Shown here: positions 8,274-17,064 of the stretch, in pieces | Layout of the letters: each line of letters opens with the position of its first letter | Numbering within the stretch: the first letter of the stretch is position 1 | Assembly (NCBI GenBank): GCA_040878345.1 | Contig: JBBDML010000030.1 | Span: 1-60,202, forward strand | Origin: ZC4RG35 sp040878345 | Lineage (GTDB): Bacteria > Actinomycetota > Acidimicrobiia > Spongiisociales > ZC4RG35 | Length of the DNA stretch: 60,202 nucleotides | Direction: 5' to 3' | Program-made: the position numbers and the translations under genes | The notes under the pieces: model-generated | Database searches by the model: none | Seen by the model: only the letters and a program-made list of their open reading frames with translations | Told to the model about the DNA's origin: nothing

Positions 8274-8652
8274 ACCGACACCCTCGTGGTTCGGCCGACG
8301 GCCTTCCCTCTTCTCCCGTCGTCTGGCCTGGCCATCGCTCGACCACTCTGGAAGATGGTTGACACGCCGACCCGGTACGGCGACACGATCGCGGATTAGG
8401 CCGACAGGCCCACGAAAGAGGCCACAAGGTGTCCAGCGAATACGCTAAGTTACGGACAGAAACCGGATTGAACTGGTTGACAATCGAGCCAAGTGAGGGC
8501 ACACTGTGGCAGTCAACCACGGTAAGTGGTTTCGGGATGTTAGAGGGCTAATAGGGAGGCATTGAAGCCAGGCCTGTAAAACGGTCACCTCGGCCTGGCT
8601 GAGCCAGTGGTGAGACCGACCTATCCCATTATCAACGAAGGGGATAGGAATA
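8274..8652 (+). promoter_or_regulatory. 379-bp gene-free stretch with promoter and structured leader RNA
   Basis: No coding region is supported here. A TTGACA at 8477-8482 with CACACT at 8500-8505 is a possible promoter (weak -10). Downstream are nested inverted repeats. A hairpin AACCAC/GTGGTT spans 8515-8531. A 9-bp stem AGCCAGGCC (8566-8574) pairs with GGCCTGGCT (8592-8600). CGGTCACC (8582-8589), inside the loop of that stem, can pair with GGTG-AG-ACCG (8609-8618) to make an H-type pseudoknot. Finally CCTATCCC (8620-8627) pairs with GGGATAGG (8641-8648), which covers the likely ribosome-binding site of the next gene. This looks like a cis-regulatory RNA; I do not recognise it as a known riboswitch class. 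Confidence 0.55.
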
Positions 8653-9510
8653 ATGACTACGCCAGCAATTGGCGGTAGGTGGGAGGCGCGGCGGCTGCTG
8701 GCGATCCTCACCGCGTTCGCCGTCGTGGCGACGGTGATCATGGTGTTCTCGGGCACGGCGCGAGCCGAGCACGTCGACTCCTGGCCGTTCAGCTCGGAAG
8801 CCAATGAGGCGGACTTCTGGGAACAGTGGGGCGAGACCTTCGAGTTGGAGGACGACTGGACCTGTGAAAAACTCGACGACCAGGGCTCGGACGGGACCTT
8901 TGAGGTTCCGGCGCCACCGGCCGGTGAGGAGTGGAGACTGCTGATCGCCAAGAAGGGGGCCGGAGACGACGCCAACTCCCTCTTCTGGAACCCACTCGAG
9001 GGCGAGGAGTACGAGCACGCCACCGGTGGCGGCTACAGCCACATCATCCTCTGCTCACGACCGGTCGATGAGGAGACGACCACGACCGTCGAGGACACGA
9101 CCACGACCACTGTCGAGGAGACGACTACGACTGTCGAGGACACGACCACGACCGTCGAGGACACGACCACGACTGTCGAGGAGACGACCACATCGAGTGT
9201 CGACGACACGACCACATCGAGTGTCGACGACACGACCACGTCTAGTGTCGACGACTCGACCACGTCGAGTGTTGACGACTCCACGACTACCAGCGCTGAG
9301 GTCGAAGAGACCACAGTGACCACCGCGGGTACCAGTACGACTGCAACCGTGGAGGGGACAGTGGTGACCACAGCACCAGCCGAGGACCCCGACGACGATC
9401 TTCCCTTCACCGGGATGAATGCCGAGTCGATGCTCGGAATCTCGATCGCGCTCCTCGGACTCGGCGTGGCCCTCCTCACGCTGACCCGGAAGCTCAGGGA
9501 CAACAACTGA
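8653..9510 (+). CDS. Secreted LPxTG-type surface protein with Thr/Val/Glu stalk
   Basis: A 285-residue protein. A signal peptide spans about residues 1-38 (basic start, hydrophobic core, cleavage likely after A-R-A). A globular part of about 100 residues with two cysteines follows. Then comes a low-complexity stalk (about 138-240) made of repeats of E/D-x-T-T-T-(T/S)-V-E/D. The C-terminus is a sortase signal: L-P-F-T-G, hydrophobic segment, basic tail. The protein should be covalently anchored to peptidoglycan by a sortase, none of which is in this window. Its ligand is unknown. The ribosome-binding site lies in a hairpin of the structured leader just upstream. Confidence 0.8.
   Translation: MTTPAIGGRWEARRLLAILTAFAVVATVIMVFSGTARAEHVDSWPFSSEANEADFWEQWGETFELEDDWTCEKLDDQGSDGTFEVPAPPAGEEWRLLIAKKGAGDDANSLFWNPLEGEEYEHATGGGYSHIILCSRPVDEETTTTVEDTTTTTVEETTTTVEDTTTTVEDTTTTVEETTTSSVDDTTTSSVDDTTTSSVDDSTTSSVDDSTTTSAEVEETTVTTAGTSTTATVEGTVVTTAPAEDPDDDLPFTGMNAESMLGISIALLGLGVALLTLTRKLRDNN
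9073..9300 (+). repeat. Coding tandem repeat (Thr-rich stalk)
   Basis: Imperfect direct repeats of 18-24 bases built around GTCGAGGACACGACCACGA and GTGTCGACGACACGACCAC encode the threonine-rich stalk of the LPxTG protein. Being in frame and imperfect, the array may vary in length between strains. Confidence 0.75.
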
Positions 9511-9540
9511 GATAACCGCTTTGTCCGCAGGGCAAGGAAG

Positions 9541-9568
9541 GCCCCGGGATTAATCTCCCGGGGCTTTT
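9541..9568 (+). terminator. Rho-independent terminator
   Basis: Perfect 9-bp stem GCCCCGGGA / TCCCGGGGC with a six-base loop followed by TTTT. It closes the LPxTG transcript. The folC ATG lies only two bases after the T-run, so the hairpin occupies the place where a ribosome-binding site would be. Confidence 0.85.
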
Positions 9569-9570
9569 CC

Positions 9571-10857
9571 ATGGACTACCCCGGAGCGGTCGCCTATCTC
9601 GAAGCCCACATCGGGCTTGGCGGCGGCCATGGGCTCGAGCGGATGCGGGACCTGATGGAGAGGATGGGTCATCCCGAGCAGGGCTACCCCATTGTCCACG
9701 TGGCGGGCACCAATGGGAAGACCTCGACCTCCCGGCTCACCTCGCTGATCTTGGTCGCCCACGGGCTGACCACCGGCACCTATACCTCGCCGCACCTCCA
9801 GGTGGTGGAGGAGCGCCTGGCGGTGAACGGGCGGACGGCGACTCGCGATGAGTTCGCGATGGCCGTGACCGACGCCGCAGCCTTCGCCGAGATCCATGAG
9901 CACGCCGGTGGCTCGCCGTACACCTACTTCGAGTTGGCCACGGCCAGTGCCTTTGCCTTCTTCGCCGACCAGGCGGTCAACTCCGCGGTGCTCGAGGTGG
10001 GGTTGGGTGGTCGTCTGGACGCCACCAATGTGGTGGACGCCGAGGTCTGCGTCGTCACCTCGATCGGGCTCGATCACACCGAGCTCCTCGGTGACGACCT
10101 GGCAAAGATCGCAGGAGAGAAAGCGGCGATCGCCGGGCTCAACTCCATCCTCGTTTCCGGGCCTCTGCCCGCTTCGGCTCTCGAGGTGGTCGCAGGGCGG
10201 GCCAGAGAGCTCGGGATCCAACACCGCCGGTTTGGTGACGACTTCGAGATCGTGGGGGCCGAACGTGGCGTCGGTGGATGGCTCACCACGATCCGAGGAG
10301 CCGAGGCCGAGTACGAAGACGTGTTTCTCCCGCTGCACGGACGTCATCAGGTCATCAATCTGGCAATGGCGATCGCCGCAACCGAAGCGCTCGTCGGTGA
10401 TCGTCTCGACCCCGAGGCGGTGAGGGATGCGGCCGCGGCGGCCACCGCACCGGGCCGTATGGAGCTCCTGGCCAGGTCGCCGCTGGTGCTGGTCGACGGG
10501 GCACATAACGTCGATGGCGTCGAAGTGTTGGTCGAGGCTCTCAAGGAGGAGTTCCCCACCACCAGTTGGCACGTGGTCCTCGGTGTCATGGGCGACAAGA
10601 ACGTGGAGCTCATGGTCGAGCGGCTCATCCCTGTTCTCGAGGGTGTGGTGACCACGGCAGTCGATTCGGAGAGGGCGGTCTCGGCCTCGGATCTGGCGGA
10701 GCGGGTCGCTGCCAGGGTCTCGGTTCCGGTGCTGGTCTCCGAGGGCGTTGGTGATGCCCTCGACATGGCACGAGCCGAAGCGGGGCCTGCGGGGGCGGTC
10801 CTGGTCACTGGGTCGCTCTATCTGGTGGGCCAGGTGCGCGACATCCTGACGGGCTGA
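9571..10857 (+). CDS. folC: Folylpolyglutamate/dihydrofolate synthase
   Basis: A 428-residue Mur-ligase-family enzyme that adds glutamate to folates (and may make dihydrofolate from dihydropteroate) using ATP in the cytoplasm. It shows the P-loop G-T-N-G-K-T-S-T-S near residues 46-54, the metal-binding region G-L-D-H-T-E-L-L-G, K-A-A-I-A in the carbamoyl-lysine region, and V-D-G-A-H-N in the C-terminal domain. The ATG at 9571 gives a normal N-terminus but follows a terminator hairpin directly, leaving no Shine-Dalgarno. Translation may be leaderless or start slightly downstream. ndk follows 40 bases later. Confidence 0.95.
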   Translation: MDYPGAVAYLEAHIGLGGGHGLERMRDLMERMGHPEQGYPIVHVAGTNGKTSTSRLTSLILVAHGLTTGTYTSPHLQVVEERLAVNGRTATRDEFAMAVTDAAAFAEIHEHAGGSPYTYFELATASAFAFFADQAVNSAVLEVGLGGRLDATNVVDAEVCVVTSIGLDHTELLGDDLAKIAGEKAAIAGLNSILVSGPLPASALEVVAGRARELGIQHRRFGDDFEIVGAERGVGGWLTTIRGAEAEYEDVFLPLHGRHQVINLAMAIAATEALVGDRLDPEAVRDAAAAATAPGRMELLARSPLVLVDGAHNVDGVEVLVEALKEEFPTTSWHVVLGVMGDKNVELMVERLIPVLEGVVTTAVDSERAVSASDLAERVAARVSVPVLVSEGVGDALDMARAEAGPAGAVLVTGSLYLVGQVRDILTG

Positions 10858-10897
10858 GCTTCGCCCGACGCCTGGCTCCGATACGGTGGTCCGATCT

Positions 10898-11302
10898 ATG
10901 GCAGTGGAGAGCACATTCATCATGGTCAAGCCCGATGGGGTGGCTCGCGGGCTGGTAGGGGAGGTCATCTCCCGTTTCGAGCGGAAGTGTCTCACCCTGC
11001 AACGGATCCGGATGCTGACCATCGACGAGGCTCTCGCCCGTCGTCACTATGCAGAGCACGTCAACAAGCCGTTCTTCCCCGAGTTGCTCGAGTTCATAGT
11101 CTCGGGGCCGGTGGTGGCGATGGAGTGGTCAGGGGAGAGCGCGATATCTGTTAGCCGGGACCTGATGGGCGCCACCGACCCCAAGCAGGCGGCCCCCGGG
11201 ACGATCAGGGCAGACTATGGCTTGGCGGTGACACACAACCTGGTCCACGGGTCTGACAGCCCGGAGAGCGCTCTCCGCGAGCTGGACATCTTCTTCCCAT
11301 AG
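10898..11302 (+). CDS. ndk: Nucleoside diphosphate kinase
   Basis: A 134-residue enzyme that transfers the gamma phosphate from ATP to NDPs through a phosphohistidine. The phosphorylated residue is His117 in N-L-V-H-G-S-D-S, and the N-terminal F-I-M-V-K-P-D-G-V strand is canonical. Length matches the family. I chose the ATG at 10898 over an upstream GTG because it fits the conserved start. Neighbour order folC-ndk-mreB is common in actinobacteria. Confidence 0.97.
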   Translation: MAVESTFIMVKPDGVARGLVGEVISRFERKCLTLQRIRMLTIDEALARRHYAEHVNKPFFPELLEFIVSGPVVAMEWSGESAISVSRDLMGATDPKQAAPGTIRADYGLAVTHNLVHGSDSPESALRELDIFFP

Positions 11303-11321
11303 AAGCGGCTTCGCCGTCTTC

Positions 11322-11339
11322 GTACCTGGTACCAGGTAC
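11322..11339. repeat. Perfect GTAC palindrome between ndk and mreB
   Basis: GTACCTGGTACCAGGTAC is an 18-bp perfect palindrome, related to the GTAC-type repeats at 4943-4967 and 20140-20165. It lies 20 bases after ndk and 122 bases before mreB. Confidence 0.6.
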
Positions 11340-11460
11340 TGGGACACTCGGTGCAAATACCGAATATGGAGTACTGCAAGCGCAGGGGGACAGGGCCCCA
11401 ATGGCACAAGCGGGCGGTGACCCCTAGACTCGATTGGTCCACTCGGGAGACTCGTCGGCC

Positions 11461-12492
11461 ATGGCTGAAACCCTTTTGTCGTTCGCTGGTCAAGACATGG
11501 CCATCGACCTGGGCACCGCAAACACCCTGGTCTACGTCCGGGGCAGCGGCATCGTCCTCAATGAGCCATCGGTGGTGGCCATCAACTCCCAGAACAACAA
11601 GGCCCTGGCCGTTGGCATGGAAGCCAAGAGGATGATCGGCCGCACCCCGGCCAACATCACCGCGATCCGTCCGCTCCGTGACGGGGTCATCGCCGACTTC
11701 GACATCACCGAGAAGATGCTCCGCTATTTCATCCAAAAGGTCCACCGTCGCAAATGGGCCCGCCCCCGCATCGTGGTCTGCGTTCCCTCCGGCATCACCC
11801 CCGTCGAGCGGCGGGCCGTGGAGGAAGCCGCATATCACGCAGGCGCCAGGAGGGCCTACACCATCGAGGAGCCAATGGCAGCCGCCATCGGCTCGGGTCT
11901 GCCCATCGGTGAGCCCTCAGGCTCGATGGTGGTCGACATCGGCGGTGGCACCACCGAGGTCGCCGTCATCTCGCTCGGGGGGATCGTGGTATCCCGGTCG
12001 ATTCGGGTCGGTGGTGACGAGTTGGACACGGCAATCATCGACTGGGTCAAGAAGGAGCACAACGTCCTCATCGGTGAGCGCACCGCAGAACAGCTCAAGA
12101 TCGCTGTCGGCTCCGCCTGGCCCTACGCCGACGAGCCATCGGCGGAGGTCCGAGGTCGTGATCTAGTGTCCGGCCTTCCCAAGACCATCCTCCTCTCCAG
12201 CCCCGAGATCCGTGAGGCGATCGAGGAGCCAACCCAGGCGGTCGTGGACGCAGTCAAGTTCACGCTCGACAAGACACCACCCGAGCTCGCCGCCGATATC
12301 GTCGAGCGAGGGATCGTGCTCACTGGAGGGGGAGCGTTGCTAGTTGGGCTGGACCATCGTCTGGCCCACGAGACGGGGATGCCCATCGTGACAGCAGCCA
12401 ATCCGCTGCACTCAGTGGTGCTCGGCTCGGGGAAGTGCTTGGAGGAGTTCGACGCACTGCATGCGGTGCTGGCGTCGTCGGCCCGCCCATGA
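11461..12492 (+). CDS. mreB: Rod shape-determining protein MreB
   Basis: A 343-residue actin homologue that polymerises under the membrane and guides lateral cell-wall synthesis. Nucleotide-binding motifs are clear: phosphate 1 D-L-G-T-A-N-T near residue 17, phosphate 2 V-V-D-I-G-G-G-T-T near 160, and adenosine motif G-I-V-L-T-G-G-G-A near 285. The ATG at 11461 gives a standard N-terminus. It heads an operon mreB-mreC-mreD-mrdA-rodA, which implies a rod-shaped cell. Confidence 0.97.
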   Translation: MAETLLSFAGQDMAIDLGTANTLVYVRGSGIVLNEPSVVAINSQNNKALAVGMEAKRMIGRTPANITAIRPLRDGVIADFDITEKMLRYFIQKVHRRKWARPRIVVCVPSGITPVERRAVEEAAYHAGARRAYTIEEPMAAAIGSGLPIGEPSGSMVVDIGGGTTEVAVISLGGIVVSRSIRVGGDELDTAIIDWVKKEHNVLIGERTAEQLKIAVGSAWPYADEPSAEVRGRDLVSGLPKTILLSSPEIREAIEEPTQAVVDAVKFTLDKTPPELAADIVERGIVLTGGGALLVGLDHRLAHETGMPIVTAANPLHSVVLGSGKCLEEFDALHAVLASSARP

Positions 12493-12514
12493 GCCCCAAC
12501 TCCCGTCCCGGCAG

Positions 12515-13426
12515 ATGCTGAGCAGAGAACCCGCAGGTCGCACCCTCCCCACTCTCATCACGCTGATAGTCATCGGCATCATGCTGATGACATTCGATGT
12601 GCGTAGCGAGGGGACCGGGGTGGTCGGTGTCCTCCGCACCGGCACCCAGAGCCTGGTGTCACCACTCCAGAAGGCCGCCTCCTTTGCGGTCAAGCCCGTG
12701 GTCGACCTGGTCGACTCGCTGTCCAATGTCGCCAACCTCCGTGAGGAGAACATCGCCCTTCGCCGTGAGCTGGTGGAGGCGCAAGCCGAGCTCAATGCGA
12801 TGCAGGATCTGGTGGTGAGAGTGGAGTTCCTCGAGCAGATCTTCGACATGCAATCCGCAGGGAGCCAGATAGGGCGCACCGTGGCCAACGTCATCGGACG
12901 CCCGGATCCTCTGGAGGAGACGCTGATCATCGACAAGGGGACCTCTCACGGGATCGCGGTCGGCCAACCGGTGGTCGACAGCAACGGGTTCGTGGTGGGG
13001 TCGGTGAGCTCGGCCACCGCCGGCACCGCCAGAGTCGTCCCGATCATCTCCAAGAGGCAGGGTCTCATCGTGATCGTCGGTGACCAGGAAGGATCGCTGA
13101 TCTCCCAGCCAGGCTCGGAGCTGATGAAACTCGAGGTCTATTCGGCGCGGGGGCCCGTCCTGGCCAACGAGCGGGTGCTGACGTCGGCCGGCTCCCTCAG
13201 CTTTCCGGCAGGATGGCCGATCGGGGAAGTCGTAGCCGACGCCGCCCCCGTGGTCGACGTCCTGACCACGATGGTTCGGCCATTCGTCAACCCGAGGACC
13301 TTGCGCCTCGTGGTGGTCCTCGCCTGGCCCCCCGACCCGGTGACTGCGGTGACAGATGCCACCACCACCACCATCCCTACCTCGACCACGGTCGAGGGAT
13401 CAACCACGACCGAGGGAAGCGGGTGA
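12515..13426 (+). CDS. mreC: Rod shape-determining protein MreC
   Basis: A 303-residue bitopic membrane protein of the elongasome. One membrane span lies near residues 12-30, followed by a coiled coil (about 70-100, L-R-E-E-N-I-A-L-R-R-E-L) and the double beta-barrel domain with G-x-x-x-G-I-A-V-G-Q-P-V. It ends in a threonine-rich tail with T-T-T and T-T-E units, which is longer than in typical MreC. The ATG at 12515 was chosen because upstream in-frame sequence overlaps mreB and is not family-like. The stop overlaps mreD. Confidence 0.93.
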   Translation: MLSREPAGRTLPTLITLIVIGIMLMTFDVRSEGTGVVGVLRTGTQSLVSPLQKAASFAVKPVVDLVDSLSNVANLREENIALRRELVEAQAELNAMQDLVVRVEFLEQIFDMQSAGSQIGRTVANVIGRPDPLEETLIIDKGTSHGIAVGQPVVDSNGFVVGSVSSATAGTARVVPIISKRQGLIVIVGDQEGSLISQPGSELMKLEVYSARGPVLANERVLTSAGSLSFPAGWPIGEVVADAAPVVDVLTTMVRPFVNPRTLRLVVVLAWPPDPVTAVTDATTTTIPTSTTVEGSTTTEGSG

Positions 13427-13926
13427 GGCTCCCACGCGGTCTGATCGTGGCCACCATCCTCTTGGTGGCGATCGTGGTCCAGACCACCCTGTTCGGACAG
13501 ATACACACGGTCGTCCCCGACCTTGTGATGCTGGTGGTGATGATGCTCGCCCTCACCAGGATGCGCCCCGAGCTGGTCCTCGGTGTCGCCTTTCAGTCCG
13601 GGCTGGTCGTGGACCTCCTGGGATCGTCGCTGGTCGGCCTGCGGGCGGTGGTCTTCACCGCCGTGGCCTACTTCGCCCTGAGAACACGGTCCCGGGCCGA
13701 GATCGGTCGCTACGCCACGGTGATCTGGGCAGGTCTGCTCACCTTCGTTGGTATGGTCCTGATGGTCCTGATCGGCACCCTATTCGGGCAGACCACCCTC
13801 ATCGGCCCTGACATAGGGAGTCGTCTCACCCTCGTTCCACTCGCCAACATGGTCCTGGCTGGGCTGGTGTCGCCGCTCTTCATCCGCCTGGTCGACCGCG
13901 ACACGGGACTGTTCCGGTTCACATGA
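13423..13926 (+). CDS. mreD: Rod shape-determining protein MreD
   Basis: A 167-residue polytopic membrane protein with four or five predicted spans, starting at a GTG that overlaps the mreC stop. It has the family pattern P-D-L-V-M-L near the second span and G-L-V-V-D-L-L, matching the MreD G-(F/L)-x-x-D-x-x motif. MreD bridges MreC to the PBP2-RodA synthase. Its stop overlaps the next gene. Confidence 0.9.
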   Translation: MRLPRGLIVATILLVAIVVQTTLFGQIHTVVPDLVMLVVMMLALTRMRPELVLGVAFQSGLVVDLLGSSLVGLRAVVFTAVAYFALRTRSRAEIGRYATVIWAGLLTFVGMVLMVLIGTLFGQTTLIGPDIGSRLTLVPLANMVLAGLVSPLFIRLVDRDTGLFRFT

Positions 13927-15890
13927 AGTTCGCGGTCCGACTCAGCGTCGTGGGCATCGTCTTCGTGATGATGTTCTCCGTGGTGGGGTTGAGGCTGTGG
14001 GTGATCCAGGTCGCCGAGGGCCCCGAGATCGCTCTCGCCGCCGCCGAGCAGACGTGGATCCAGCAGTCGATCGCCGCCCCCAGGGGCGACATCTTCGATC
14101 GAAACGGAGTCCTTCTCGCCACCAGCCGTGTCGTCCCGGCGGTGGTCGTGGACCGTACCTTTGTCCAGCCTGAGGAAAGGGAAGCTCTGGTCGACAGGCT
14201 GTCCTCGATCCTTGCGATCGACCGCGCCGCGCTCGACGACCTCTATGAGAAAGCCGGGATCAACGGGCGGTTCCAGGTGACAACGGTCTCCATCGAGATG
14301 GCCTACCGGATCAACGAGAACCTCGACTCCCTGCCTGGTGTGGAGGTCGCCAAGGTCCCGGAGAGGATCTATCTGACCGGGCCCACATTGGCTCACGTCA
14401 TGGGCCATCTCGGGCTGCCGGACGCTGCCGACCTCGAGGAGAATCCCGACATCGACCCCAGTGTCCGGGTGGGCAAGCTTGGCGTGGAGAAGTCATACGA
14501 GGAGTACCTCCAAGGGACAGCCGGCCAGCTCGAGTATCGAGTGAGACGCGGCGACATCATCGACACCAGGCCATCGGTCGACCCTGTCCAGGGAAGCTCT
14601 CTGACCCTCACAATCGACCTCGAGCTCCAGGACCTGACCGAGATGGCTCTCGAGGAGGCCATCGCCCTCTCCAACACGGTGAAGGACCAGGATCGGGCGG
14701 CCGGGCTCGAGGTCTTCAGCGAGACCGAGCACGGCGCCATCGTGGTCCTCGATGCCCAGACCTTCGAGGTGCTGGCATCGGCCTCATATCCCGACTTCGA
14801 CCCTCAGCGCTTCGTCGCCGGGATAGACGAGACCACCTTCTCAGCGCTGAACGACTCGGAGGCGTTCAACAATCTGGCGACCAATGGCCTGTACCCGCCG
14901 GCCTCCACCTTCAAGGCGATCACCTACACCGTGATCGAGGAGGAGAACCTGCCGTTCCCCACCGGCATCGAGGGGATCGACGCCGCCAACCGCCAGGTCC
15001 ACTGCGACGGGAAGCTGGAGCTTCCCAACCTCTCCGATGGGTCTCCTCAGAGCAAGTCCGACTGGTACGACCCGGGGAACCTGGGATGGCTCGGCATCCA
15101 CTCCGCCCTCGAAAAGTCGTGCAACATCTTCTTCTGGTCGGCGGCGCTCGGTACCTACCAGGCATATCGGGCCCCCAGTCCGAAGGAGACCGTGATCCAG
15201 GACTGGTCGATGGAACTGGGCTACGGCACCCGGACCGGTGTCGATCTCAGCACCGAAGCGGCAGGCATCGTGCCGACCAGGGAGCTCTTCGAGGAGTGGG
15301 CGGAGTATCAAATCGAGAACCCGGATCAACCCCCGCGCCTCGACCCGAGCCGCTTGGAGATCGCCAGCCCCTGGCTCGGTGGTGACCTGATGGACTTCGC
15401 CATCGGGCAGGGGGCCTTCACCGCCACACCCTTGCAGGTCGCCGTCTCCTACGCCGCCCTGGTCAACGGTGGTCGGGTCCTCGAGCCGAGAGTGGTCCGT
15501 GAGATCACCTCGGCCGACGGGCAGGTGACACCGGTGGTGGCGCCCTTGAGGCGGACGGTTCCGATCAGTGCCCAAACCCGATCCGACCTGCTCACCGATC
15601 TCAACCGGGTGGTCACCAACGGGACCGCTCGGCTGGCGTTCAGCCAATTCGGGCCGGGGCTGGAAAAGATCGGGGGCAAGACCGGTACCGGGCAGTCGAC
15701 CGCGGTCAGGGACAACCATGCCTGGTTCGTGGGGGTGGCCCCCATCGACGACCCCAAGTACGTGGTGGTGGTGTTGATCGACGAGGGTGGCTCCGGAGGT
15801 CGCATCGCGGCTCCTGTGGGACGCCACATCCTCCAATACCTGATGGGCAACGAGCCGATGCCGATCGTCGAAGGGGAGGACGCCGACTGA
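13923..15890 (+). CDS. mrdA: Penicillin-binding protein 2 (elongasome transpeptidase)
   Basis: A 655-residue class B PBP that cross-links peptidoglycan during elongation. It has an N-terminal membrane anchor (about residues 7-30), the dimerisation/pedestal domain beginning R-G-D-I-F-D-R-N-G, and a C-terminal transpeptidase with the active-site S-T-F-K (serine about residue 327), S-C-N, and K-T-G-T-G at about 585. It starts inside the mreD stop and ends by overlapping rodA, so PBP2 and its glycosyltransferase partner are co-translated. Confidence 0.95.
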   Translation: MKFAVRLSVVGIVFVMMFSVVGLRLWVIQVAEGPEIALAAAEQTWIQQSIAAPRGDIFDRNGVLLATSRVVPAVVVDRTFVQPEEREALVDRLSSILAIDRAALDDLYEKAGINGRFQVTTVSIEMAYRINENLDSLPGVEVAKVPERIYLTGPTLAHVMGHLGLPDAADLEENPDIDPSVRVGKLGVEKSYEEYLQGTAGQLEYRVRRGDIIDTRPSVDPVQGSSLTLTIDLELQDLTEMALEEAIALSNTVKDQDRAAGLEVFSETEHGAIVVLDAQTFEVLASASYPDFDPQRFVAGIDETTFSALNDSEAFNNLATNGLYPPASTFKAITYTVIEEENLPFPTGIEGIDAANRQVHCDGKLELPNLSDGSPQSKSDWYDPGNLGWLGIHSALEKSCNIFFWSAALGTYQAYRAPSPKETVIQDWSMELGYGTRTGVDLSTEAAGIVPTRELFEEWAEYQIENPDQPPRLDPSRLEIASPWLGGDLMDFAIGQGAFTATPLQVAVSYAALVNGGRVLEPRVVREITSADGQVTPVVAPLRRTVPISAQTRSDLLTDLNRVVTNGTARLAFSQFGPGLEKIGGKTGTGQSTAVRDNHAWFVGVAPIDDPKYVVVVLIDEGGSGGRIAAPVGRHILQYLMGNEPMPIVEGEDAD

Positions 15891-17044
15891 TGACGGTCCT
15901 GACCCGCATCCGTGAAGTCGCAGTGGTCCGTCGTGGCAACCGGTCAGACCGGATCCTCTTCGGGACCATGCTGGCCCTGTCCGGCCTTGGCCTCCTCATG
16001 ATCTACTCGGCGACCCGCAACACCGGCACCTTCTCCATGGAGCGCCAGATGATCTTCGTCGCCGCCGGGCTCATCATCTATCTGGTCTCCTCCAACATCG
16101 ACTATCGGGAGTACCGGGGGATCATCCCGATGATCTCGGTGATCATCTTGATCCTGCTGTTCGCCGTGTTCCTCTTCGATCCGGTCAACGAGGTGAACCG
16201 TTGGATCCCACTCGGGTTCTTCTTCCTCCAGCCCGCCGAGTTCGCCAAAGTCGTGGTGATCATCGCGCTGGCCAGCCTCCTCGCCCCATCGATGCACGAG
16301 GAGAGCCCTCAACGCGGTGTCTCGTGGAAGAAGCTGGGGTTGGCCCTCCTCATCGTCGCCGTGCCTGCGGTACTCATCTACAAGCAGCCCGACCTCGGGA
16401 CGACCCTGGTATTCGTGTTCATACTCCTCGTGCTCCTCTTCGCTGCCGGTGCCACCTGGCGACAGATGGTGACCCTGATCGGTGCCGGAGTCGTCTCAAC
16501 CGTGGTGGTGCTCAGATTCGGGTTGCTGAGTGACTATCAGATGGACCGGATCCGATGCCTGGTCGATGCCGAAGTCGACCCCCAGGATCTCTGTTATCAA
16601 TTGGGTCAGTCGAAGCGGGCCATCGGGTCGGGCCAGCTCTTGGGGAAAGGCCTGTTCCAGGAAGGCACACTCACCCACTTCGAGTACGTCCCCGAACAGG
16701 AGACCGACTTCATATTCACCGCGGTGGGGGAGCAGCTCGGGCTTCTGGGCGGCCTCCTCGTCCTGACGGCTTTCGCCGTGATCGCATGGCGTCTTCTGGT
16801 GATCGCCGCCAACTCACGTGACAGGTTCGGGGCGCTGGTGGCGGTCGGGATAGCCGCCATGATGATGTTCCATGTCTTCGTCAATATCGGGATGACTGTC
16901 GGGATCATGCCCGTGACCGGTCTGCCCCTGCCGTTCCTCAGTCAGGGTGGCTCGTTCTACATGGCGATGGCCCTGGCCCTGGGGATCGCCAATTCGGTCT
17001 GGTTGTTGCGCACCCCGGTCCCCTCCGAGAACCAACTGATCTGA
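15890..17044 (+). CDS. rodA: Peptidoglycan glycosyltransferase RodA
   Basis: A 384-residue SEDS-family membrane enzyme that polymerises lipid II during rod elongation together with PBP2. About ten membrane spans are visible. SEDS motifs include the R-W-I-P-L-G-F-F-F-L-Q-P-A-E-F-A-K stretch, K-Q-P-D-L-G-T-T-L, and the C-terminal G-x-x-P-V-T-G-L-P-L-P-F-L-S-Q-G-G-S. FtsW is the alternative in this family, but the operon with mrdA and mreBCD points to RodA. Confidence 0.93.
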   Translation: MTVLTRIREVAVVRRGNRSDRILFGTMLALSGLGLLMIYSATRNTGTFSMERQMIFVAAGLIIYLVSSNIDYREYRGIIPMISVIILILLFAVFLFDPVNEVNRWIPLGFFFLQPAEFAKVVVIIALASLLAPSMHEESPQRGVSWKKLGLALLIVAVPAVLIYKQPDLGTTLVFVFILLVLLFAAGATWRQMVTLIGAGVVSTVVVLRFGLLSDYQMDRIRCLVDAEVDPQDLCYQLGQSKRAIGSGQLLGKGLFQEGTLTHFEYVPEQETDFIFTAVGEQLGLLGGLLVLTAFAVIAWRLLVIAANSRDRFGALVAVGIAAMMMFHVFVNIGMTVGIMPVTGLPLPFLSQGGSFYMAMALALGIANSVWLLRTPVPSENQLI

Positions 17045-17064
17045 GGTCGTTACTCTCGCCGACC

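Noticed and set aside
8515..8648. c-di-AMP (ydaO), c-di-GMP or cobalamin riboswitch
   Set aside because: I looked for the conserved core sequences of these classes and do not see them; only the pseudoknot geometry suggests a regulatory RNA.
9073..9300. Regular repeats resembling a CRISPR array
   Set aside because: The repeats are in frame, imperfect and without unique spacers; they encode a threonine-rich stalk.
9550..11022. 490-residue open frame on the minus strand
   Set aside because: Entirely antisense to folC and ndk, with low-complexity H/D/G/R composition typical of a GC-rich shadow frame.
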